DNA from: Hypericum androsaemum
Lineage: Eukaryota; Streptophyta; Magnoliopsida; Malpighiales; Hypericaceae
NCBI GenBank assembly: GCA_963995505.1
Contig: OZ023184.1
Coordinates: 3,100,001 to 3,164,000 of the forward strand
Reading direction: 5' to 3'
Length of the DNA stretch: 64,000 nt
Shown here: piece after piece, positions 10,988 through 22,200 of the stretch
How positions within the stretch are numbered: position 1 is the first letter of the stretch
How the letters are laid out: every line of letters begins with the position of its first letter
Notes under the pieces: model-generated
What the model was told of the DNA's origin: nothing
The model's database searches: none
What the model saw: only the letters and a program-made list of their open reading frames with translations
Position numbers and translations under genes: made by a program

Positions 10988-11857
10988 GGAAAAAGTTCAC
11001 ATTTGGTCCTTGTGATTACACGGATTTTGTGATATGATCCTGTGGTCTGAAAATGCCAATATTGTTCCTGAGATTTCCAGGTTTTTTGCGTCAGAGGCTT
11101 GGGACCCCTCCCAAGCTAAAATTGGCTCCGAACTTAGTTGGCAATATGAGGTGGCACGCCGCGTCAAGTTTTTTCAACCGGTTGACAATATGAGGTGGCA
11201 CGAAATTGAATATCATTTTCAATCTCATAGATTTTTATAGTTTTTAAAAACATCCCCCTTTCTTCTTCTTCCTCCTCCCCTCTCTCTCTCTCCCCACGCT
11301 CCCCCTCTCTCTCCTCCCTCCTCCGCCTCTCTCTACTCTCTTCCAAGAGCAACATAGCCACTTAATCACAAAAAGCTCCATTTTGATTTAGTGGGAGGAA
11401 GGGGATGATAAAGGCTAGGGCTTCGGGGTTGGAGGCGTGGCGGCCTGCGGGGAAGAGGAGAGCGTGAGAGATGGTTGGGCGTGAGGAATTGGTCCAGGAG
11501 GGGTAGCCATGAACTCCCACATAACTAAAAATGGAGATGGTGTTGTGGGTTGAGTTGTGGGTTGAAGGAGATGGATTGGGTTGGGTTGGGTTTGGTTAGG
11601 TTGGGATTGAAGGAGATGGTGTTGATTTTTTGGTATTTAAATGACATTTTTGAAAAGTTAATAGGACATTTTTGAAATTTTTCTAAAGCCACATCATTAC
11701 CAAAGAGCTAAAGAAATTGCTGAGGTGTTATGCCACATCAGGGTTAAAACGGTGTCGTTTCTAGATTCAGAATCAATTTTGGTCGGGACGGGTCCCGAGT
11801 CTCTGTCGCAAAAAAAGGTAAACCTCAGGACCAATATTGACATTTTCAGACCAATAT
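10988..11857. mobile_element. Inverted-repeat (foldback/MITE-like) element with CT-rich core
   Basis: The left arm at 11041-11135 (TGGTCTGAAAATGCCAATAT, later GGGACCCCTCCCAAGC) is repeated inverted at about 11745-11855. Both arms have a CGTCAGAG/GACAGAGA-like stretch and the GGGACC core. The core includes a CT-rich tract (11250-11345) and G-rich sequence. The left end may extend to 10988. The right arm seems shortened, and I find no clean target-site duplication, so the superfamily is open. Confidence 0.65.
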
Positions 11858-12496
11858 CAATCGGGTTATGGGCAAAAGCATGGATTCTTCTAATAGTAGC
11901 CCAGCCCGTTGGTGGATAAAAACTTGTAGCCCATAACCTAGCCCACGTTATATTTTGAGCTCTTTAATGGGCCGTATCAATCTAGTCGGGGCAGGCACAT
12001 ATGGTATGCTATAGTTTTTCTTAATAATTACAATTTTTATTACCAAAGGAAAAGAAAAATGCGAAGTCACATAGCATCCAAATCCTACTGTTAGCTAAAC
12101 CGCAGGAAGATAACTAAATGGTATACTATCTATACTTAATCTCAAGCTAATCACAAATTGAGTAGTTAAGAAAGGGCAGCTTTCAACCAATAGACTAAGA
12201 GTGCGCACAAACTCTTAATTCTAACCTACGGCTAATCCATAATCTGGATAGTCCAGAGGGAATGCCCACTAGCTAACAGGCCAGTGAGACGTCAACCTAA
12301 CCTCTTAACCTCAAGGTGTCCCACAAATCGTCAATCAAGAGGAATAAAATTTATATTTATTAAAATTTAAAAGAGCAAAAATGAACTTTTTACGGTAATT
12401 TTACATGCAACTATTTTGCACAATAACAACATATAACACACGAATTCCATAATCTACATCAATCCTTAATTTGGTCAATTATATGGTTTAATTACC

Positions 12497-13996
12497 TTAA
12501 TTTGGTGAATTGTTTTCACAATTTGATTGCCTGTTTATTGCTTGTAGCTTCATGTCTTCAATAAATAAGTCAACGTTAACATAAGAAGACCCTCCTTCTC
12601 CTACCGCTCTGTTCGCCATTTTGGCGAGCTTTCGCGCTCTTTCCTTCCTCTCTTCTCCTTCCCGGCCTTCTCCCATTACTCTCTCTATCGCCACTCCAAT
12701 CTTCTCTCTATCAACCGTTGCACTAAACTCCTCTTCCTGTCCAAAGAACACAACCCTTTGAGCTCCAACTGCCACCCCAACTTCAAACACCTGCACCACC
12801 AGCTTCTCGTTGTAGAACTGCTCCCCGAACATGGGCCAGGTCGCCATCGGCACCCCCGCGCAGATCCCTTCGAGGGTCGAGTTCCAGCCGCAATGAGTGA
12901 TGAACATCCCTACCGACGGGTGCGACAGTATCAGCACTTGAGGAGCCCATCCTCTTACCAGCAGGCCTCTCCCTTTGATCCTCTCTTCAAAACCATTCCC
13001 CTGCATCCAATTCTCCACTTGTTCCTTCTTGTGTCCCCCTCCAATGACCCATATAAACGGCCTGTTCGAAGCCTCCAAGGCCAATCCGATGTCTATCAGC
13101 TCTTCTGGTTTAAGTCTAGTTAGGCTTCCCAGACAGGCATAGATCACAGAACCCGTCTCCCTCGAGTCGAGCCAGTTCGTTAACTCGCGTTGATTGGTCG
13201 CGGGTTTATTACCCCTGTCAGCCCTGTTCGAAGCAGTAGAATTGACGAGTGAAACAGGTCCAATGCACCACAGCTTATTGCCCGTAGACTTTCTGTACTC
13301 TTTGATGTACTCGGGTTCGAGCTCCTCGAAGCTGTTTATCAGGAATCCGTAAGCACCAGCTTCAGGATCTCCCATTCGGCGCAGGACCTTGAGCATGTCC
13401 AAGTACGGGCCTGGATTGAATTTTTCAGGTAGTTGGACTCTAGTGAGCTCAATCCGATCAGGTAATCCGGGTACAACGAAAGGGTCAGTCTCCGAACCCG
13501 TCTCGTGGACCTTGGAAGCAACCAGCTTTTGGTTGCATACACGAGTGAAGCAATTCGTTCCATCGAATGAAATCCTCGGAACCCTCAACTTGGACGCCAG
13601 ATTACCCGTCCAAAACAGGTTCTTATCAGAAATTATGCAACTGATGCTCGGTTTCGCCTCTCCGAGTAGCTTCCCGATTGGTTCCTGAAGCATAGACGTT
13701 GCAGCCATGAAATTCGGAATCAGGCTCGCGGATGGAACAACGTCTACCATCTCGCAGCCTTCTGGCAGGCCTGCCTCGGCTGTCGGAAACCGGAGCTTCA
13801 GGATTCGGATGGGGAGGCCGGACTCGATGGCACGACCAATGCTGGCGGATATCCGCTCCGCGGTGAGAATGGTGGTGACCAGGGTGACGACTACGTCGCG
13901 GGAGGCTAGTAACTTGGCAATGTCTACCATAGGGATCAAGTGGCCTTGAGCCATAAAGGGTATTAGCACGAAATGAAGCTGTGATTGTGAAGCCAT
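12497..13996 (-). CDS. UGT73-like UDP-glycosyltransferase (UGT-A)
   Basis: A single-exon gene of 499 residues. It transfers a sugar from a UDP-sugar to a small acceptor in the cytosol; the acceptor cannot be read from sequence. The N-terminal HFVLIPFMAQGHLIP carries the catalytic His19, and its Asp partner is D124 in IISDKN. The 44-residue PSPG sugar-donor motif spans about residues 350-393, from WAPQVLILSHPSVGMF to the final EQ; the usual VGGF is VGMF here. I chose the ATG at 13996 because family proteins start at this point. The frame stays open to another ATG at 14215, adding 73 basic residues with no family resemblance. A TATA-like box lies only ~50 bases above 14215, so the longer start is not excluded. 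The neighbouring UGT-B is a tandem paralogue on the same strand. Confidence 0.92.
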   Translation of the reverse strand: MASQSQLHFVLIPFMAQGHLIPMVDIAKLLASRDVVVTLVTTILTAERISASIGRAIESGLPIRILKLRFPTAEAGLPEGCEMVDVVPSASLIPNFMAATSMLQEPIGKLLGEAKPSISCIISDKNLFWTGNLASKLRVPRISFDGTNCFTRVCNQKLVASKVHETGSETDPFVVPGLPDRIELTRVQLPEKFNPGPYLDMLKVLRRMGDPEAGAYGFLINSFEELEPEYIKEYRKSTGNKLWCIGPVSLVNSTASNRADRGNKPATNQRELTNWLDSRETGSVIYACLGSLTRLKPEELIDIGLALEASNRPFIWVIGGGHKKEQVENWMQGNGFEERIKGRGLLVRGWAPQVLILSHPSVGMFITHCGWNSTLEGICAGVPMATWPMFGEQFYNEKLVVQVFEVGVAVGAQRVVFFGQEEEFSATVDREKIGVAIERVMGEGREGEERKERARKLAKMANRAVGEGGSSYVNVDLFIEDMKLQAINRQSNCENNSPN

Positions 13997-14263
13997 TAGT
14001 TCAGTTTTGGATGGGAATTGGATGAAGCAATTGATTTTTCTGTTCAAGTATTTGAAAGGGTCTTGGAATTTGGATTCAAGTGTGTGTTTCTTGTTGGTAT
14101 CGGTTTCTTCCTGACATTTGCTCTTTGGATCAATTGCCTGGAGAATTTGGAGACATCGGAATAAGGTCGTTTTCGATGGTGCAAGGCCAGATTTTGATCT
14201 CTTAATTAACAACATCTTACGTCAAGTCAGAGAATAGTTATTTTGGTCTGGAGCAACAAATAG

Positions 14264-14272
14264 TATTTATAA
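14264..14272 (-). promoter_or_regulatory. Probable TATA box of UGT-A
   Basis: The minus strand reads TTATAAATA here, 49 bases above the ATG at 14215 and about 270 above the ATG at 13996. If real, transcripts would start close to 14235 and carry a long leader, or the longer reading frame would be used. Confidence 0.4.
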
Positions 14273-15012
14273 TCAGGATCTTTTGCTTTTTGTTGAATCA
14301 GGTCGGACTAACTTAGTATAGATTTTCTTGTAATTCTATACTTCTTTGGTTCTGTTTTGGTTTTATCTCGTAAATACCAAATTTGATAATGAAAATTTAC
14401 TTTAAAAAAAAGATTTGAGCAGACTGCCGGCCTAGACGTATGATCAGTTTTTGCCTCAAGGAGAAGTGTCCTGGCCGAGAAAATAGATACACATATTCTA
14501 GCCGAGAAAATTATATAATTACCATTAAAAGATTGTTCAAAAACTCAAATCTAACCAGGATAACAATATTCGAACAAAGAAAAAAGTTCTCTTCTCAAAA
14601 AAAAAAAAAAAGAAATGCCAGTTTCTGTGACTTTCATGTGTTTTTTTCCCGTCGAAATGTCTGTTTCTCGTTCGGATTTCGTATCGGAAACTTTGTTATT
14701 ATTTCAAAAGTTTCGGTGTTATTACGTCTTTTTTACTAATAATATTTCCTACAATTTACAATACTCGGAACCACTCGTTGTCTTTTGCTCTGGACTATAA
14801 CACGCTTGACGTAAGAGCCTACCTCAATCAGAAGTAGTAGTAACAGAGCTTCCTTTTCTGGTAGATTGAGGCCTCTAGCCAAGCTAATTACTCTCATCAT
14901 TGTACCGTTGATCGGTTCGGATTAAACGTCATTAGAAGAGTTACTCCGGTATCAAATACTAAATGCTAATATGATTACCATTCATAAACACTAATATTTA
15001 GTAATATGGGAT
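14273..15012. other. Spacer between the two UGT genes
   Basis: AT-rich DNA with an A-run at about 14598-14612. I see no gene or repeat I can name. The right end should contain the 3' untranslated region of UGT-B. Confidence 0.5.
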
Positions 15013-16500
15013 TCAAATGGTCCTTGCAAAATCTTTCACACTCGAATGAACATGTTGGATAAACATTTCCAAGTTAAGGAAAGAAGAGCCACCACCTTCT
15101 TCAATGGCCATCTTTGCAATATCCCCCAACTCTTTAGCTCTTCTCCTCCTCTCATCTCCTTCTTCATCTTTGACCAACACCTTGTTAATGGCTTCCTTCA
15201 CTTGCTCCTTCCTCATAACCAGCCCAAACTTGTCCTCCATTCCCCATGTAACTGCATTCTCAACTCCTACACTCACTCCAACTCCCAGCACCTCCACAAG
15301 CAGCTGCTCATTGATGAATTGCTCTGCGAAGAGAGGGCAAGTCACCATCGGGACTCCGGCCACGATGCCTTCGAGCGTCGAGTTCCAACCGCAATGTGTC
15401 AGGAAACCTCCTAGAGAGGGATGAGACAGGATCAGCACTTGGGGAGCCCAGCCTCTGATCAGAAGTCCTCTCCCTTTGGTCCTCTCTTCCAATCCTTCCT
15501 CCGCAATCCACTCGTGTATTCCTTCGGATTTAGGCCCGTCTCTGATGACCCAGATGAACGGCTGGCCCGATGCTTCGAGGCCTAACGCGAGCTCTGCGAG
15601 TTGCTCTGTCGTTAGTCCACAAATGCTACCAAGACAGGCGTAGATCACTGATCCGGGCTCCATCAAGTCAAGCCACTTCAAGCAATCCTTCTCGTCTACC
15701 GACGCCTTTCGGCCTCTCTCCGCCTTGTCTAGCTCGAGCTTGTTACAGGCCGAGACAGGGCCGATGCACCAGACCCTATCTCCTTTGACCCTCTTGTATT
15801 CCTTGACATATTCCGTTTCCAATTCCTCGAACGTGTTGACCAAAATCCCGTCAGCAACCACATCGGATGCCTTCATCTTGTTTCGGACATCGCTCAGGTC
15901 CTTCGAGCCAGGTACGAGGAATTCCGGCAGCTTGGCTCTTGTCAGCTGGATCCTATGAGGCATGTCAGGGACAAGAAACTGCTCGTACTTGGATGCCAAG
16001 CCTTCGTGTGCTCCTGATACCTCAAGCTTGTGTCCACAACAAGAAGAAAAGCATCCCATACCATCGAAGAAGATCCTCGGGATACCGAACTTTCGCGCTG
16101 TATCGACGGTCCAGGGAAGGTTCTTGCCTGATATCAGACAACTCGGACGTGGCTGCAAGGCTTCCAGGGCTTGTTCCAAGGGCTCCTGCAACATACTAGC
16201 AGCATCATAAAAATTCCTGATCAAGCTCCGTGACGGGAGGTTCTCCATGTTCTCGCATCCTTCAGGCAATCCGGCTTCAGTCACCGGGAACCGGAGCTCG
16301 AGAACGTTGATGCTGAGACCGGATTCGACAGCTCGTCGGATGGTCGCTGTAAACTTGGTGGCATTAAGAGGTGTTGTGACTATTGTGACAGCCATTCCAT
16401 GGAGAGCTAGAAGCTTGGCGATGTCGATCATAGGTATGAGGTGTCCTGGTGTCATTAAGGGTATCAGAATGAAGTGAAGTTGAAGGGGAGGAGTAGCCAT
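15013..16500 (-). CDS. UGT73-like UDP-glycosyltransferase with altered catalytic dyad (UGT-B)
   Basis: A single-exon gene of 495 residues, a tandem paralogue of UGT-A. The start at 16500 gives the usual family N terminus, and His20 lies in LMTPGH (AQGH in UGT-A). The PSPG motif spans about residues 351-394, with LGGFLTHCGWNSTLEG intact and VTCP in place of VTWP. At the position of the catalytic Asp of UGT-A (SDKN) this protein has SGKN, so the His-Asp dyad is broken at Gly125. The frame is otherwise intact with no stops, so the protein is probably made. It may have weak, altered or no transferase activity. A TATA-like box sits about 120 bases upstream. Confidence 0.9.
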   Translation of the reverse strand: MATPPLQLHFILIPLMTPGHLIPMIDIAKLLALHGMAVTIVTTPLNATKFTATIRRAVESGLSINVLELRFPVTEAGLPEGCENMENLPSRSLIRNFYDAASMLQEPLEQALEALQPRPSCLISGKNLPWTVDTARKFGIPRIFFDGMGCFSSCCGHKLEVSGAHEGLASKYEQFLVPDMPHRIQLTRAKLPEFLVPGSKDLSDVRNKMKASDVVADGILVNTFEELETEYVKEYKRVKGDRVWCIGPVSACNKLELDKAERGRKASVDEKDCLKWLDLMEPGSVIYACLGSICGLTTEQLAELALGLEASGQPFIWVIRDGPKSEGIHEWIAEEGLEERTKGRGLLIRGWAPQVLILSHPSLGGFLTHCGWNSTLEGIVAGVPMVTCPLFAEQFINEQLLVEVLGVGVSVGVENAVTWGMEDKFGLVMRKEQVKEAINKVLVKDEEGDERRRRAKELGDIAKMAIEEGGGSSFLNLEMFIQHVHSSVKDFARTI

Positions 16501-16618
16501 TAATCCACTGTTTTTGGTATGGAACTTGGTCAGGTTCGAGAAAGGAAACTTTCTTCAAGTTTTGAGGCTTTTTTTTTTGGTTCAGTGCTTGTAGTTTTTG
16601 TCTTTTTTCTAGTCCTTT

Positions 16619-16628
16619 TTATATATAA
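16619..16628 (-). promoter_or_regulatory. Probable TATA box of UGT-B
   Basis: TATATATAAA-type sequence about 120 bases above the ATG at 16500, a normal distance for a plant gene with a short leader. Confidence 0.45.
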
Positions 16629-17064
16629 AATTTTATGCTTTATGTCTGTAGGCTGTAGCTAGCTTAATAATCATAGTTTTGAAGCCAATTTGGTTCCATC
16701 TGGCCTGGCTTCCGTCCTCTATAGCATCTAGCTGCTAGTTTTTGCTACATAAATCGTCGGTGAAATTTGTCATCTGATTTTTTCTATTTAAAATTTTATT
16801 ACTTCTCGGAAAAAATCTCCAAAAATAATCTGTTCAATGTTTACAATACCTAAAATGCTACATAAATACATATCATAGTACGTTATGATAAGAAGTATCT
16901 AGATACATATATCAAAAATATCCTCCAAAGAACATTGTCCTTCCAAGAAATATCACCTAATTACACCCAAAGCAAAAGTCCCTAATTCTCTATCATTAGT
17001 TTTTAGCTAAATCACGGAGGGTCATGATTCATGAACCTTTGTTTGTCCATTGCCCCTAGTCGCA

Positions 17065-17345
17065 TCCCTAATCACTCGAGGAATAGCTTGTGCGTCTTCC
17101 AACCAAGTACAACCCATTGAGACGGCCATGTTCCATGTCTTCCTTGCAAGTTCCGCTTTGCAAACTACTCTTTTTCCCACTTCTCGTAAATTTCGTTTTG
17201 GTCACAAATAGACGTTTTTGATCAACCCGGAACCCATTAATCCTGAGGATTAGAGAGTCGATGTCTTCGTGTGGAGGTACCTTGATGAATCCAAATCTGG
17301 AATTCCTCGTTGACCTCTTGTTCGCAACATAAACATCTACCACCG
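17065..17345 (-). mobile_element. LINE ORF1 (RRM-like) relic
   Basis: The minus strand encodes VVDVYVANKRSTRNSRFGF followed by INGFRVDQKRLFV. This is the RNA-recognition-like N-terminal domain of plant LINE ORF1/Gag proteins (usual pattern VDV(F/Y)(I/V)xxKR...SRFGFVRF). Only about 90 residues survive and no reverse transcriptase is nearby. Confidence 0.6.
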
Positions 17346-18693
17346 AAGAATGCTTCTTCTATTTAATATCTAGTTTGCTAAAAATGTTTTTGAGCAGATT
17401 CAAACTAAGTTGTCTGAAGTATCGAACAGAAATTTGTACGGTTTGCATCACGTGTTACAAGGATTTGAGCAACTTACATTGAATACTTTGACCCTCGCTC
17501 GTACCCGTCTTTGTCTAGTCTAGCTGATTATACAAAGAATTCATGTATGTCTCTCGTAAATGATGCGAGATTCATATTTTTGTGTGATTTAACCATATGC
17601 AATTTGCTAGTATAGTCAAATAAATACTTCGACAACTACATATTAAATCTATATGTGTTACATCAAGCCACCCATCATTTATTGTAATTGCTGACGATTC
17701 ACATCTCTCCGTAACAATATAATAACAGGACCATTGGATGTGGATGAATAAAATTATAACGAAGGGTCATCAATCACAGTACTTCCATGTCTGTTTGTCG
17801 TCACTGTGAAGCATCAGTACATAAAATAAGAACATAGGAAATTGAAGGGAATCAAACTATAGTGTGACTTTGTCTCGACTCTTTGACTACGTTTCACTAG
17901 CCCTCTTGCTGACAATGACCACTAACTTTGTTCGAAATTTTTAACCGTGCAGAGAAAGCGAAATGTGAATTTTTTTATCAAAATAATTAAATATCACAAT
18001 TAAAAAAATCGGGAAGAAAGGGAGGATAAAAAAGTTGCCAATCAATAGGGAGCATCGCCAAGAGGAAAGACCACATTCGTTGTATATTGGAAAAAGGCTG
18101 GAGTGGATTTAAGAGAATCTAGTGCGATGGCCAAGTCATTACCACTAAAGAAGATTCTACTCTGGAGGAGATTTGGATTTGATTGCAAATAAATGGAACA
18201 GTTGTTTAGCACCATCCAATACCAAGTACAATGAACCAAAATCCAACCTTTTGAAACTTGTAATCGTGAAGCTAGTTTGTATTGCTACAATAGGTACTCA
18301 CAATAGATATTGATTTCATTCAACTCCAACTCCCCAAACCCAAATTAGTAGTATTATATTGTTGATATGAGTAGTAAAAGACTTGAACCTCTTAAATAAG
18401 GGCTCGAGTGAACCCAACAATGTTCGCTATAAAATGAAGTCGCTGCTGATGAATATAGTAGAGTATACCTAAATGTCACACAAAAACATAGTAGAATTGT
18501 ACGTCAAGCTCATGTATCCATGACTAAAAAAGACGATGGACCCGATTCATATAGGACCCGAATTCTTGCCTCTTTTCTTAAGAGTGGATCTAGAAAAAAT
18601 TGAACATGTTGGATATGTAGAGAAATTCGGGATACGACTGATAGGAGGTAAGGAGTTTGAAATTTTTTATGGAGGGTCTTTCATGAAGGCTAG

Positions 18694-18791
18694 GGCCAAC
18701 GAACTTATACTTTCAGAACTCGTCACGTGCTTCTTGCCAAGTGCTTCTTGCACCAGAGGCCAACGAACTTATACTTTCAGAACTCGTCACG
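18694..18791. repeat. 34-bp direct repeat pair
   Basis: The same 34 bases (GGCCAACGAACTTATACTTT and following) occur at 18694-18727 and 18758-18791. The 30-bp spacer itself contains TGCTTCTTGC twice. It looks like a slippage or double-strand-break repair product. Confidence 0.85.
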
Positions 18792-19256
18792 CCTTGCACA
18801 TATACCTGATTCATCAAGTTGAAGAAACTTGACCTATGAACAATGAGACTCGCGTTGATGAGACCGACTCCAGCGTCTGCGATACAACTCAGATTACTAC
18901 ACAACTCATGAAATCTTCACACAGTGGCACTACTGCCCAGTTTTGGACCGATAGACTGATACAAGCTTTGAGTGAAGCAATTAGATACAATGTCACTGAT
19001 ATAACAACTTGCAATGGCAAGATCTACAACAGGCTGGCTTTCTATAACTATCAGTGGCATGCACAAATCACCCTACATGATTTCCTTGTCATTCGAAATT
19101 AAACCTTCAAAGTGTGTCCACAAACGCCGTCCATGATTTGCACACTTTTGTGGAATCCCTTGTCGACCACTCAGGTTCCAGTTAGGGATTTGTCAATCCA
19201 ATGAGCCGCCATCTGCATAGTTAAGATGGTATTCTCTGCCATGTAAACCCATGATT

Positions 19257-22200
19257 TTACCTAGATTCGGATTCTTGGCCTTTTCGCCCTGATTCTGCTC
19301 GATCAAGTCTAGTCGTTCTCCATGAAAAAGAATTCATTGATCTAAGTAGCAGGCCCAACCCTGATGAGCATGCTGCTCTAACAACTGCATCTGCTGACTG
19401 AGAAATCTTCCCAACCAACAACCCAAAGACCTAACAGAAGAAAAGAAAATGCTTTAGCGTGGCTGTGCATTTCGTGGATGTTGTGACTGAGAATGACTTC
19501 AGCAATGAGTTGCTTCATTTTTCTGCAAGACTTCCTATGAAAATAATAAAACACAATGTGTTTCACAGAACTAATTAGCCGAAGCCAAGAAGTTCAATAG
19601 AACTTCTACACACACCCAGCTAATCTGCGTCACATGCACAACATTGTCTGAAGCCGTTGTAGCATCTTTCTACAAGAAAAGGTACAGTAAACCAAGACCA
19701 TTTTGGAATTAAACTATCCAGAAAGTCAGCGATCCTTATCCATGATTGCATGAATTTTATCATGGACTGATAACATCTAACTACAATAAATTTAAGCATT
19801 GTTTACCAATACACAAAAAAAAGAGGGTTGTTCAAGAATAACCTGAGTATAGTAGAGTGATAGAATTCTCTGATCATCCGATAGGGACAATAAGCTACTG
19901 GCAAGGTAAACAGCATTTGCTTGTATTATAGGCCAAGGAGCATCAAATGCCTGTGTGATAAAAAGTTAAGAGATTTAAAAAAATGAAATAACTTGAACAC
20001 TGATTGGGTAAGACACAAGCGCAACATGCAGAAGAGAGACTAACAAAACCATTAACTTTTTTATTCCATTTTATGGAAGAGACTGTGTCCTTTCTCATCT
20101 TTCCCTTCTGTCTAGAGTCAGAGCAAATCTCTACCCTCTTTCTATCCCAGACATTGATTTACTAACCGAGTAAAACAGGGAAACATTTTCCTTTACTATG
20201 GTTATCGACACCAGTCTCCAAAGAATCACCAGTTCCCTCCAAATGATAAGCAAGACAAACCAAAACCAGGTCTAAACAATTCACAAGCAAGAACAAATTA
20301 TATCTTCCCTTAACATAGCACAAAAGATGGATCAAGAATATAGAGGAAATCCTGGAAATCAAAACCTGAATTGTTGATGCCATATAGGTATCAATTCTGG
20401 AAGGAACCAAGTTGTTGAACTGCCTTGCTAGGTCCCTCAGGAAGTCCTCATAGCCCCTCCTGGAAAAGGAAAAGTTAGGGCCATATGAAGTACAAAAGGA
20501 AAAAAAACCATGCTCTACTGCAAAGAACTTCATCTTTTGCAATCAGTAATACAGACCGGTGATCAGATGAAAAGGCATGCGAGCTGAATAGAGCCATTGA
20601 ACCTTCCATCTCTATCATGGGGGAAATTCGTTTGAGGCCATTCTACTCATCAAAAAGTATGGCAGAAAGGTTTCATGGACAGCTTTAGATGGAGAATCAA
20701 AAAAACTAAAAAGACAAACACCTACCCTGCAGGCCTGTCGCACATTGTTATCATCATCATGAAGATGCAGCACCAATCGAGGTATGGTTGCATGTATCTG
20801 ATGAAATCAGATTGATATGCACCAGGGGTTAAACAAACACAAAGATGAGGGATTTGAATAAAGGATTAGAAGAAGAAAAGTGGACGGAGCAAATGGCCTG
20901 CTTGGTAAAAGCGGACAAGATTGTTCTAAAATTTTAAATGATAATGAAATGAGACAAAGACCTGTTCAATAAAGACCTCAAGATGTGGCCCACTTGCATA
21001 GCTACTCAGAACTCCAAAAGCTGCAAAGGCATCCGCCCGCATCTTCGAATTCATGCTCATCTATTTTTAACAAAAGTGTGCACATGTTAACATCTCGTCA
21101 ATTGAACATCGAAACTTTCATAGCGTCCTACAAGTCAATTCACTAGCAGTAAATCAAAATGCTTCCAACTCGAACTATTCAATAGAGTCACGTATAGGAA
21201 AAATCACATCGTGTTTGTTGTTTCATGATCAGAGAAGGAAATTCAACTAACCATGACAAAGTATGCTTTCTTACAAGATCTCTACAATGAACTTCTTAAT
21301 TCACAATAGGCACTTCAACTTGAAGATTTTATATATTTAATTGCAATTTTCCTTTAAAGATGAGAGGTATATCCTATTTGGAATTAGCAGAGTTTTCATG
21401 AGTAAATTTTGTTGCTTTTGAAATAAAATCAGACAGAACAGAGTAGACATCATCATTTGCAGGTTCGGAGAATTAAAGAACAGGGACAACTCAATATGGT
21501 GGCACTAGAACTCAAGAAACTATTTTAAAAAAAAATTTAGTACAAAATGCAGGTAATAAGTAATAGTGCATCATTTATCCCCAAAGAACCAGAAGTGGAT
21601 AGTAAGTCACCATCAAAAAACCAAAAGACAGAACCCTGCAGACTCAATAATCACATTTAATTGTTTCAAACAGGAAGATGGATACAGCTGTATACTACAA
21701 CAAAGACCAACTTGGTAGTGGATCTTCCATTTAAAACAGATGCCAAGAGAGAGAACACACTTGGAGGTTGCGAAGCCGGAGAGAAAGGTTAAGCAGAATA
21801 GGTTCGACTGCCTCATTTGATGATGACTCAAGAATCTATGAACAGAAGCAAGATGGAAAATGGTGAGATTGTCGAAAGAACTAAAAAGAAAAAAGAACAT
21901 CAAACAGAAAATGTAGGGATGACAAAGAAATCACCGTCGATAAGCAAGAAACGGCTGTCAGTTGCACTGATTCATCTAGATCATCAAGCAATGCCACTAT
22001 TACACTCAGTATTTGAGTTATGTACAGAGATATATGGACTACTGGAATCTGGCAAATCAAAGCAAGGATTTAAATTATCAGTGGGGAAAATTCACCAGGA
22101 CAAATTCCATCATGAGTAGACTTGAACCAACTATTTGTCTGCATCTTAAGTCGCAGTGAATCAGAGAGAGCCCTTTTCAAAAGTCTAAGCATTACATTTT

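Larger units (their letters stand above)
9652..12496. other. Transposon-rich gap between the coiled-coil gene and the first UGT
   Basis: The first ~150 bases should be promoter and leader of the minus-strand coiled-coil gene. Apart from the RNase H relic (9938-10275) and the inverted-repeat element (10988-11857), the rest is AT-rich DNA without a gene I can support. The last ~100 bases should be the 3' region of the first UGT. Confidence 0.5.
16631..19256. other. Gap between UGT-B and SGR6
   Basis: Holds the UGT-B upstream region, a LINE ORF1 relic (17065-17345), a pair of direct repeats (18694-18791) and the likely 3' untranslated region of SGR6 near 19256. Open frames at 18042-18239 (minus), 18536-18832 and 18836-19102 (plus) match nothing I know, and I do not call them genes. 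Confidence 0.5.

Noticed and set aside
11164..11361. Glu/Arg-rich open frame
   Set aside because: It is the translation of a CT-rich simple-sequence tract in an inverted-repeat element.
18536..19102. Two adjoining plus-strand frames as a gene
   Set aside because: No recognised domain, frame broken at the direct repeats, and they overlap the likely SGR6 3' untranslated region.
21817..22119. 100-codon plus-strand open frame
   Set aside because: It is the antisense shadow of SGR6 exons 44 and 45.
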